A program made the position numbers and the translations under genes. Positions 32,871 through 39,675 of a stretch of DNA of 42,123 nucleotides are shown piece by piece (the first letter of the stretch is position 1; every line of letters starts with the position of its first letter). Origin of the DNA: CAZVRZ01 sp964629965 (GTDB lineage: Bacteria; Chloroflexota; Anaerolineae; Anaerolineales; UBA4823); contig CAZVRZ010000028.1 in NCBI GenBank assembly GCA_964629965.1, forward strand, positions 1 through 42,123. The letters are read 5' to 3'. Under the pieces are notes generated by a model. It saw nothing but the letters and a program-made list of their open reading frames with translations, had not been told where the DNA came from and did no database searches.

Positions 32871-33211
32871 TCAGGCCGCCCCAATCACAATCTGAACAGC
32901 TTTCAGGATTTGCCCGATCTGGTCGCTGTTGAGCGCACCAATGCGCTCAACAAAACGCTCCTGTGAAACAGACCGGATCTAAAAAGCATCGGCTGCCGAT
33001 GTTTTGCCAACCCATTTTGAGAATCGGGTGCGAAGGGAATCATCTATGGCGCCACGGAATAGCGGTCTTTCCAATCGGTTAGCGGCACGATGATCTGTAA
33101 GGGCAAAATGCCAACGGCATCTTTGCTGATAATAACTGCTGGGTGCGTTTTGCATATCTCGGCGCCGATGGTTGGGTCGAGGTTGATCAGCCAGATTTCG
33201 CCTTTACGCAT
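32871..33211 (-). pseudogene. MazF/PemK-family toxin, inactivated
   Basis: The ATG at 33211 overlaps the antitoxin stop by eight bases. The first 55 codons (MRKGEIWLINLDPTIGAE, then THPAVIIS, LPLQIIVPLTDW) are a good MazF N-terminus. A TAG at 33044-33046 replaces an expected Trp codon, a one-base frameshift follows after DSQNGL, and a second TAG interrupts KTSAADAF before IRSVSQERFVERIG. The span of 341 bases equals the normal 113 residues plus the frameshift. Three independent lesions make it dead. Confidence 0.85.
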
Positions 33212-33437
33212 GAAAGTCATCCCCCTCCAATGCCTGGAAAGTGGTTAGCTCTGGGTCTGTCTGGTAATCTGCCAGCAGTGCCTGGGCAGCGGCGGTTAGC
33301 GCTATCTGCTTGCGCCTGGCGATTTGTTTATCCACCATTTCGCGAATTACATCGGATAGGCTGCGCTTTTCCTGGCGGGCGATTTCGGTCAAAATTTTAT
33401 GCTGTTCTGGCTCGAGCAAGATTTGAGTACGGCACAT
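33204..33437 (-). CDS. RHH (CopG-like) antitoxin, orphaned
   Basis: A 77-residue intact ribbon-helix-helix protein: RTQILLEPEQHKILTEIARQ, then RSLSDVIREMVDKQIAR, with a toxin-binding tail. AAGGAGCGCGTGTC precedes the ATG. It overlaps the dead MazF-type gene, so it has outlived its toxin. It could still act as a repressor or as an anti-addiction protein against related systems. Confidence 0.75.
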   Translation of the reverse strand: MCRTQILLEPEQHKILTEIARQEKRSLSDVIREMVDKQIARRKQIALTAAAQALLADYQTDPELTTFQALEGDDFHA

Positions 33438-33481
33438 GACACGCGCTCCTTGTATACGTCAATATGCTACACAACTATCGT

Positions 33482-33676
33482 TTACCCGTAATTTCCAGTC
33501 GCGTTCGGCCGTCTTAGCGCAAATAAATCCCCTTGTCCAGAATCCGTTCGCATAGCGCAGACTGAGCGGTTAAATTCAACCAAAACATCCACATTATTGC
33601 TAGCTGTGACTTCGTCGCCGGCTGTTGAGCCAAACACAGCTTTTGCCTGGTTTAATGCTGGTATAGATATCGTCAA
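33482..33676 (-). pseudogene. MNT-type minimal nucleotidyltransferase remnant
   Basis: The frame contains AVFGSTAGDEVTASNNVDV followed by LVEF, the MNT nucleotidyltransferase motif (GS, then DxD). The first Asp of DxD is Asn here, and the usual Arg after GSxA is lost. After LVEF the similarity stops. There is no ATG; the frame opens at a TTG overlapping the previous gene. It is best read as a decayed HEPN-MNT type antitoxin piece. Confidence 0.5.
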
Positions 33677-34317
33677 TCATTCACCTTCGGGTGAAAAACC
33701 CCCTCCAGGTTCACACCCAGCATACCCGACTCGTAAGCTCGCTGATCCATGAGCTGAAATCTGGAAATACTTTCGGGAGTGAACAGGCGAATTGGCTTTA
33801 AACTGTACATGCGCTTGACGATCGCTGCCACGCCGCGTTCATCCCATGTCCAATGATACCGGTCGAACTGTGCCAGGTTCAGCGGGCGGGTATAACCGCG
33901 CAGTGTTTTTTGCCGGTCCAGGTTGAAGAACAACTCGAAGTACGACATCACCAGCTCTCTCAAGCTGCGATAGACCGGCTCGCGAGATCGCAGTCCGCTG
34001 CAGTTTGACTTTGCTAACGCTCCATAGAGACCATTTTGCTGAAAGATTGCCAACACATGGTCATCATCAGCGCCGGGTTCAGGAACCAGGTCGATGATCA
34101 CCGGCGGGTAACCCAGGCGGCGCAGGGCGGCCGCGGCCAACAAGCCGCCATCCAGGCAGTGGCATTGGCGCTCTTGCATCACCCGCAGAGGGCTGCGGTT
34201 TGCCTCTTCTCCCACGTAAGGTACGCTGTCCAGGTATTTCTGGATCTCATTGGGAGTGTTCAGGCTGGTAAAGACCCGTCTCAAATCATCTGGTAAATGC
34301 TGCTCTAAGTCCATCAT
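33673..34317 (-). CDS. Transglutaminase-like protein
   Basis: A 214-residue protein; the ATG at 34317 follows GTAGGAGCTTGACA and lies two bases after the previous stop. CHCLDGGLLAAAALRRLGY (C54) and GADDDHVLAIF (H87) are the Cys and His of a transglutaminase/papain-like core. An YHWTWDE segment near 165 may complete the site. I know no defined substrate for this group. It is the last gene of the thrC-lysC operon and is paired with the HAD-motif gene. Confidence 0.6.
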   Translation of the reverse strand: MMDLEQHLPDDLRRVFTSLNTPNEIQKYLDSVPYVGEEANRSPLRVMQERQCHCLDGGLLAAAALRRLGYPPVIIDLVPEPGADDDHVLAIFQQNGLYGALAKSNCSGLRSREPVYRSLRELVMSYFELFFNLDRQKTLRGYTRPLNLAQFDRYHWTWDERGVAAIVKRMYSLKPIRLFTPESISRFQLMDQRAYESGMLGVNLEGVFHPKVND

Positions 34318-34319
34318 TG

Positions 34320-35453
34320 TCAAGCTCCTACGGCATGGGTTTGTGCGCGGTGGATGGGCTGCCAACCCTGGGCGGCCTGCTGCGGCGTGGGCGTGGCAGC
34401 CTCGTCAGGCTTATCGGATAGACCCAGGAGCAGTGCGCCTGTTTCCTTCCATACCAAGGCAGTTTGGCGCACCTCCTGCGTAACCAGCATCTCTTGCTCC
34501 AGGCGTTGTTCCAGCGTTGCGTCTTCGCCTAGGCTGTTGAAGCAGCGGATCGTGCGCAGGTATTCGTTGCGTCGGAAGGCTTTGAACGGCGTTGGGTCGC
34601 CGGCTTGCACGAAGGTATAGATCTCGCCATGGATATCGGCCAGGTTGGCAGGCAGCGTATCTTGCCGTTCATCCACCTGACGGATAAATTGCAGGAACGA
34701 GTTCATTTCCCCCCGGCGCAGCGCATCCAGCAGCGTATCCAACCGTTGTATCCCGCTGCCCAGGATCAAACAGATATAAGCCAGGTAGTCCTGGTTATCC
34801 GCAGTGAATGAGTGAAACTCCGGCTGGTTGAGCAGATCGTAAGCTGACCGGAAGGCCTCCAGGTCGAAGGAATCGCCCAGCAGCGCTGCAACGGTATCTT
34901 GCACGGCCACCACGCGTGCCCGGTCGATCACCTGCGCATTTCTGCCTCGCGCGCCGAGGGCGGTCTTATCGATATCGACGATCGCCGCGGTCGCTTCGTC
35001 TGCCGCAAAACCCTGCCTGGTCGCGTATTCGCGGAATGCTTCCAGTGCGCTCCAGCGGTTAGCCAGGTAGATGGGTTGCCCGCTTTCGTGGGTTACAACC
35101 TCCACCGAAGCAGGCTTATTATTCTCGGAGCCGATGAAAGCCAGGCCGGGCCAACCGCCCGCCAGGCACAGGTTGCCAAAAGCCGTGCCGTCTAATAATC
35201 GCGTATCGCCAATGAACAAAATCCGTTGGATGGGCCGGCTGATGCCGCGCTGCTGCTGCGCTTCTTTGAGCAGTTCAACGATCACCCTGGCGTAATCTTC
35301 CTCTGTCTTCCGGGGTATTCTGCCAGGCGGCAAACCGGCCCGGGGCGCCAGGATCTTCAGGCCGGGCAGGTCTGGATTGGCCGGCTCCAGGTTGCGAAAA
35401 AGAACCTGGTCGCCAAGATATTCGTGCAGCGAAGTCAGTCCATAATCATGCAT
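34320..35453 (-). CDS. Unrecognised protein with a HAD-like DxDxT motif
   Basis: A 377-residue soluble protein. AAGGAGACACCGGC precedes the ATG. Near residue 80, RILFIGDTRLLDGTAFGNL looks like an Asp-containing loop after a beta strand. Near 164, AIVDIDKTALGARGRN matches HAD motif I (DxDxT) preceded by a hydrophobic strand. The C-terminal half is helical, and the tail is Ala/Pro/Thr-rich and likely disordered. I cannot name a family. It follows aspartokinase by 24 bases and the transglutaminase-like gene follows it by two, so all four are probably one message. Confidence 0.5.
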   Translation of the reverse strand: MHDYGLTSLHEYLGDQVLFRNLEPANPDLPGLKILAPRAGLPPGRIPRKTEEDYARVIVELLKEAQQQRGISRPIQRILFIGDTRLLDGTAFGNLCLAGGWPGLAFIGSENNKPASVEVVTHESGQPIYLANRWSALEAFREYATRQGFAADEATAAIVDIDKTALGARGRNAQVIDRARVVAVQDTVAALLGDSFDLEAFRSAYDLLNQPEFHSFTADNQDYLAYICLILGSGIQRLDTLLDALRRGEMNSFLQFIRQVDERQDTLPANLADIHGEIYTFVQAGDPTPFKAFRRNEYLRTIRCFNSLGEDATLEQRLEQEMLVTQEVRQTALVWKETGALLLGLSDKPDEAATPTPQQAAQGWQPIHRAQTHAVGA

Positions 35454-35477
35454 GCCGGTGTCTCCTTGATCCTGTGA

Positions 35478-36938
35478 TTATAGTTCATTGCGGGTCTTCG
35501 TTGTCAGGGTGTGCAGCGCTTTGACTGCCACTTCTGTATCCGAGGCGGCGACTACCAGGCTGATGGAGACTTCTGACGAACCCTGAGCGATTGCAATTAC
35601 ATTCACACCCAGGTTGCCCAAAACGCTGAAGACCTGCCCGGCTACACCCGGCGTATGGATCATGCCCACGCCCACCGCAGTGATAATGGAGACTTCCTCG
35701 GTAGCCCAAATCCGATCGATGTCCTGCCGGGCAATCTCGGTTGTAAAGGTTTTTTCCAAAGCTGCAACCACGTTCGCCGCCGCGTCTGCAGGTACGGCAA
35801 AGCAAATGGACTGCTCGGAGGATGCTTGCGTAATAAGCGGCACGCTGGTTCCGGTGGAAGCCACTGCCGCAAAGGTGCGCGCCGCCACGCCCGGCACGCC
35901 CAGCATACCGCGTCCCTCCACCGTGATCAGTCGCTGCCCGCGGACGGCAGTCACTGCCTTGACAATATCTTTGCCATTGCGTTTTTTGCCGTTCTGGGCT
36001 GGGTTGTCTGGCACCAGGCGTGTGCCGGGATGCTGTGAGTTGAACGTGTTGCAAATGCGCAGCCCAATCCCGGCATCCACCACGGGACGGATGGTTTTAG
36101 GGTGCAAGACTTTCGCTCCAAAATATGCCAGTTCGGCGATCTCACGATAAGTGATTTCAGCGATCGTGCGGGCCTCAGGCACCATGCGAGGATCTGCGCT
36201 CATCACGCCATCTACGTCGGTCCAGATCCAGACATCGTTTGCGGGCAGCACTGCGCCCAGGATACCGGCTGAGTAATCGCTGCCGCCGCGTCCCAGCGTG
36301 GTGACCAGCCCGCCGGGCGTTGCGCCGATGAAACCGGTCGTCACGGCTACGCAGCCCTGCGCCAGGAGGGGTTCCAGCGTTTCCTGTGCCTTGCGCCGGG
36401 TGGCTGATAGATCGGGGTGGGCGTTTTGGAAACAATCATCGGTCTCAATGAAATAGGTTGATTCAACTGCCTGGGATCGAACACCTGCGCTTTCCAGGGC
36501 GGCTGCCAATAACTGTACGCTCATCCGTTCGCCCAAAGAGGCCACCGCGTCCAGGGCGCGCGGCGTGGCTTCTCCAAGTACGGCGATGGCCTGGCACAGG
36601 TTTGAGAAATTGCTGATCAGCTTATCCACCTCTCCATTGACCTGCGCCCGATGCTCGGGATCATGCACCAAAGCCTCTCCAATTGCCCGGTGAAGCAGGC
36701 GTAAGCGCTCTGCGTTTTGCTGGTATGTTTCCGCCTTACCCTGCGTGGCCTTGACTGCGCCATCCAGCAGCATGTTAGTAACGGTAGATAATGCAGAAGT
36801 GACGACCACCAGGCGCGGCCATTCCAGGTGACCCTGGCGGATGATCTCCACGGTTTGGGCCATGGCCTGGGGTGTTCCTACCGATGTGCCGCCAAATTTC
36901 ATCACCAGGGTTTTTGCATTGGGGGATAAAGTTGTCAT
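35478..36938 (-). CDS. lysC: Aspartokinase
   Basis: A 486-residue aspartokinase. The ATG at 36938 follows GTGAGGTATCCT; the frame opens four codons earlier. The N-terminal kinase domain starts VMKFGGTSVG (K14), with GRGGSDYSAGILGAVL and DVDGVMSADPR as nucleotide and aspartate sites. Two ACT domains at the end (ITVEGRGMLGVPGVAARTF; ITAVGVGMIHTPGVAGQVF) should sense Thr or Lys. It phosphorylates aspartate, the first step to threonine, lysine and methionine. There is no homoserine dehydrogenase fusion. It lies 24 bases after thrC, under the thr attenuator. Confidence 0.94.
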   Translation of the reverse strand: MTTLSPNAKTLVMKFGGTSVGTPQAMAQTVEIIRQGHLEWPRLVVVTSALSTVTNMLLDGAVKATQGKAETYQQNAERLRLLHRAIGEALVHDPEHRAQVNGEVDKLISNFSNLCQAIAVLGEATPRALDAVASLGERMSVQLLAAALESAGVRSQAVESTYFIETDDCFQNAHPDLSATRRKAQETLEPLLAQGCVAVTTGFIGATPGGLVTTLGRGGSDYSAGILGAVLPANDVWIWTDVDGVMSADPRMVPEARTIAEITYREIAELAYFGAKVLHPKTIRPVVDAGIGLRICNTFNSQHPGTRLVPDNPAQNGKKRNGKDIVKAVTAVRGQRLITVEGRGMLGVPGVAARTFAAVASTGTSVPLITQASSEQSICFAVPADAAANVVAALEKTFTTEIARQDIDRIWATEEVSIITAVGVGMIHTPGVAGQVFSVLGNLGVNVIAIAQGSSEVSISLVVAASDTEVAVKALHTLTTKTRNEL

Positions 36939-36962
36939 AGGATACCTCACGATAAAAATAAG

Positions 36963-38021
36963 TTATGGAACGATAGCGAGAGCTTTTTCTAATGCTTCCA
37001 GGCGAGGAGCCAGGATGGCCGGGGCAGGCATGGCGCGGGTGATGATATCGGGATCTTTCAATCCATGACCGGTGCATACGCCAACCACCCGCAGCCCACC
37101 CGGATTCAATTGGCCCGCTCGCACCTGGACAGCTAACCCTGCCAGCCCTGCTGCCGAGGCCGGTTCCACCCAGACCCCTTCTCGGGCCAGGCGGCGCTGC
37201 ATATCCAAAATCTCGTCGTCGCTGACCGCGATGATCTCTCCGCCTGATTCTTCGGCGGCTTGCAACGCTTGTTCACCGCGCGCCGGCCTGCCAATGCGGA
37301 TGGCCGTTGCGACGGTTTCGGGCTTATCCACTGGGTGCCCGAGAACCAATGGGGCTGACCCGGCTGCCTGCACTCCCAAGAAACGCGGCAGGCCTGTATT
37401 CTGCAGTGCGTGGTATTGGCGGAAGCCCATCCAATAGGAGGTGATATTACCGGCGTTTCCGACCGGCAGGCAGAACAGGTCGGGCGCGCGGCCCAATACA
37501 TCGCATATCTCGAACGCCGCCGTCTTTTGCCCTTCCAACCGGTAGGGATTGAGAGAATTGACCAATGCGATCGGATATTTTTGTGTCATCTCAACCACCA
37601 GGGAAAGCGCATCATCGAATGATCCATCGACCTGGATCACCTGCGCCCCATAGGCAACTGCACCGGCCAGTTTCCCGGCAGCCACCTTGCCTTGCGGGAT
37701 TAAAACGATACAACGCAGCCCGGCGCGGGCGGCATATGCTGCGGCTGAAGCTGCCGTGTTGCCCGTAGAAGCGCAGATCACGGCCTTAGCGCCCTTGCCT
37801 GCCGCTTCACCGATCGCAACGGTCATGCCGCGGTCTTTGAAGGAACCGGTTGGGTTTAACCCTTCGAACTTGGCATACAACTCAAAGTTGCCTCCCAACT
37901 CATCCGCCAACCGTGGCAGCGGGATCAGCGGTGTATTACCCTCCAACAGGGTAACGGTAAGGGTATGTTCGGGAATATCAAGCAAGGGACGGTAACGACT
38001 CAGAACTCCATTGTAGGGCAC
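36963..38021 (-). CDS. thrC: Threonine synthase
   Basis: A 352-residue PLP enzyme of the short threonine synthase type. It starts at GTG 38021 behind AAAGGAGAATAATC. PLP Lys is K62 in NPTGSFKDRG. CASTGNTAASAAAYAARAG is the phosphate/substrate loop, and LPVGNAGNIT binds the PLP phosphate. It makes threonine from O-phosphohomoserine. First structural gene after the attenuator at 38092-38229, which explains its regulation by threonyl-tRNA. Confidence 0.95.
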   Translation of the reverse strand: MPYNGVLSRYRPLLDIPEHTLTVTLLEGNTPLIPLPRLADELGGNFELYAKFEGLNPTGSFKDRGMTVAIGEAAGKGAKAVICASTGNTAASAAAYAARAGLRCIVLIPQGKVAAGKLAGAVAYGAQVIQVDGSFDDALSLVVEMTQKYPIALVNSLNPYRLEGQKTAAFEICDVLGRAPDLFCLPVGNAGNITSYWMGFRQYHALQNTGLPRFLGVQAAGSAPLVLGHPVDKPETVATAIRIGRPARGEQALQAAEESGGEIIAVSDDEILDMQRRLAREGVWVEPASAAGLAGLAVQVRAGQLNPGGLRVVGVCTGHGLKDPDIITRAMPAPAILAPRLEALEKALAIVP

Positions 38022-38091
38022 GATTATTCTCCTTTGTGCAGGTGCTTGCGCTGGTTTCCAGCATAATCCTGCGATATTTTAGGCTCAAGAT

Positions 38092-38118
38092 AACAAAAAC
38101 GCCCCGGCATGGGGCGTT
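38092..38118 (-). terminator. Attenuator: intrinsic terminator of the thr leader
   Basis: On the minus strand AACGCCCC-ATGCC-GGGGCGTT forms an 8-bp GC-rich stem with a 5-base loop, running directly into TTTTTGTT. It lies 28 bases after the leader peptide stop and 70 bases before thrC. Confidence 0.9.
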
Positions 38119-38189
38119 GGTTACGGTAAGAGCATCCCTGTAGGGTCAGGTCAGTTCCGGCGCGCCAACGCCCAGGAGATGATCCTGGG
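38112..38189 (-). promoter_or_regulatory. Thr attenuator: alternative 1:2 and 2:3 RNA stems
   Basis: Segment 1 CCCAGGA (38183-38189) pairs with TCCTGGG (38171-38177) over a five-base loop. Segment 2 GGGCGTTGG (38165-38173) overlaps that stem and is exactly complementary (9 bp) to CCAACGCCC (38112-38120), the 5' arm of the terminator. A ribosome stalled on the Thr codons covers segment 1, freeing segment 2 to block the terminator. Confidence 0.85.
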
Positions 38190-38229
38190 TAGTAGTAGTG
38201 GTTGTAGTGGCCGCGGCTGGCTTACCCAT
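38146..38229 (-). CDS. thrL: Threonine operon leader peptide
   Basis: A 27-codon ORF, MGKPAAA followed by seven consecutive Thr codons (38188-38208), then QDHLLGVGAPELT and TGA. This is the regulatory-codon run expected for sensing charged Thr-tRNA. The ATG lies only about two or three bases after the predicted transcription start, so the peptide would be translated from a nearly leaderless end. It is too short to be listed by usual gene finders. The symbol is by analogy with E. coli thrL; the peptide itself is unrelated in sequence. Confidence 0.85.
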   Translation of the reverse strand: MGKPAAATTTTTTTQDHLLGVGAPELT

Positions 38230-38239
38230 ATTGGGCGCA

Positions 38240-38268
38240 ACTATACCACCAGCCGCAGAGATGGTCAA
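38240..38268 (-). promoter_or_regulatory. Promoter of the thr leader and operon
   Basis: On the minus strand TTGACC (38263-38268) and TATAGT (38240-38245) are exactly 17 bases apart; each differs from consensus at one position. The start would be at A 38231 or 38232, right before the leader ATG at 38229. It lies 42 bases after the stop of the NfeD gene. Confidence 0.8.
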
Positions 38269-38309
38269 GGAAAATTTCTGTTTCCGGGTTAGTTTTTTAC
38301 TACTGTGCG

Positions 38310-39662
38310 TTATCCCTCAGCTGCCCTTTTGACCAACAGGCGCACGCCCTCTACCTTCACCACTTCAACGGACGTGCCTGTAGGCAGCAGGTCTTTTGGG
38401 TCATAAGCTTCAGCGCTCCACAATTCTCCCTCTAGTTGTACCAGGCCATAGGGATCTAAATCTTTGCGCACCATACCTTTTTTGCCGAGCAGGCTTTCCT
38501 GGCCGGTGGCAATCGGGGTGCTCTGAGCCCGCAGTGCAAAGGTCAAAATAGCAAAGAAGATTGCGGCAGTGAACAGCGACATGAAGACCACCAACGGGAT
38601 AGAGACCCGTTGAAAAGCAGGTGTGCCGGGCGAATTGAACAGCACCAATGCCCCAACGATCAATGAACCCACGCCTGCCGCGGTCAACGCGCCATGAGTG
38701 GGCGCTTTAATGTCCAATATAAATAACACAAAGGCCATCACCAGGAAGATCAGGCCAAACCAATTCACAGGCAGCACCCCCAGGCCATAGACCGCCAATG
38801 CCAGGCAGACGACGCCGATAAAGCCCGATACCCATCCGCCTGGGGTAGAGAGTTCCACCAGGATGGCGACAACGCCAATGTTGATCAAAAGGAAAACCAC
38901 GTTGGGATCGGTCAAGATCAGCAGCAAGCGCTCGATCAGTGACAACGGTAGATCATCAACCCGGACATGGGCGGTGTTAAGTGGCTTGGTTTGCCCCTCC
39001 CGGGTCACTTCACGGCCGTCTAACTGGCGCAAGAGATCATCCAGGTCGTAGGCCACGATATCGATCATACCCGCTTCCAGAGCCTGGGCCGCGGAGACCG
39101 CCGTGGCCGAATCGATCGTTGATTCTGCCAGGGTGACCGCCTGCTCGGGCCGGCCTTCCATCAATGTGCGGATGGTGGCTTTCAGAGCGTTTTTCTCCTT
39201 CGAGGCACTGGTGCTTTCCAATTCCTCGCCGCCTGCCCCCACCGGGCTGGCCGCGCCAATGATCGTTTCCGGTGCCATCGCTGAAACCTGTCCCGCCAAC
39301 GTCAAAACCGTTCCGGCGCTGGCGGCCATTGCGCCGCGCGGCGCAACATAAACTACTACCGGCACGGGCGAAGATCGCAAGATCTGCACCATGCTGTTCA
39401 TGGCGTTGATGCTTCCGCCCGGGGTATTGAGCTGAAAGATCACCACTTCTGCGCCGCGCCGTTCGGCAACCTGGAGCCCGCGCCGCAGGTATTCTCCCAT
39501 GGCCGGGGTAACCGGGCCGTCGGCAGTCAAAACCAATGCCAGCGAAGTATCGTCCTGCGCCTGCACAGCGTTTGGCAGGCAGGCTATCCCAGCTGTCAGG
39601 CAGCAGGCCAGGCAGAACACTGCGAGAAGTCGTTTCAACATGGCTTGTACGTGTAAAATCAT
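38310..39662 (-). CDS. NfeD-family membrane-bound ClpP-class serine protease
   Basis: A 450-residue protein; AGGAGGTTGCT precedes the ATG at 39662. A signal peptide spans about 1-35 (LLAVFCLACCLTAGIACLP). The ClpP/crotonase-like protease domain carries the oxyanion PGGSINA, the nucleophile Ser in GAMAASAGTVL and the general-base Lys in SASKEKNAL. Four or five helices follow (about 240-380), and then a C-terminal NfeD OB-fold with GKKGMVRKDLDPYGLVQLEGELW. Long NfeD proteins act in membrane quality control, often with stomatin-type partners; none is here. It follows the transporter gene by 13 bases. Confidence 0.9.
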   Translation of the reverse strand: MILHVQAMLKRLLAVFCLACCLTAGIACLPNAVQAQDDTSLALVLTADGPVTPAMGEYLRRGLQVAERRGAEVVIFQLNTPGGSINAMNSMVQILRSSPVPVVVYVAPRGAMAASAGTVLTLAGQVSAMAPETIIGAASPVGAGGEELESTSASKEKNALKATIRTLMEGRPEQAVTLAESTIDSATAVSAAQALEAGMIDIVAYDLDDLLRQLDGREVTREGQTKPLNTAHVRVDDLPLSLIERLLLILTDPNVVFLLINIGVVAILVELSTPGGWVSGFIGVVCLALAVYGLGVLPVNWFGLIFLVMAFVLFILDIKAPTHGALTAAGVGSLIVGALVLFNSPGTPAFQRVSIPLVVFMSLFTAAIFFAILTFALRAQSTPIATGQESLLGKKGMVRKDLDPYGLVQLEGELWSAEAYDPKDLLPTGTSVEVVKVEGVRLLVKRAAEG

Positions 39663-39675
39663 AGCAACCTCCTGA

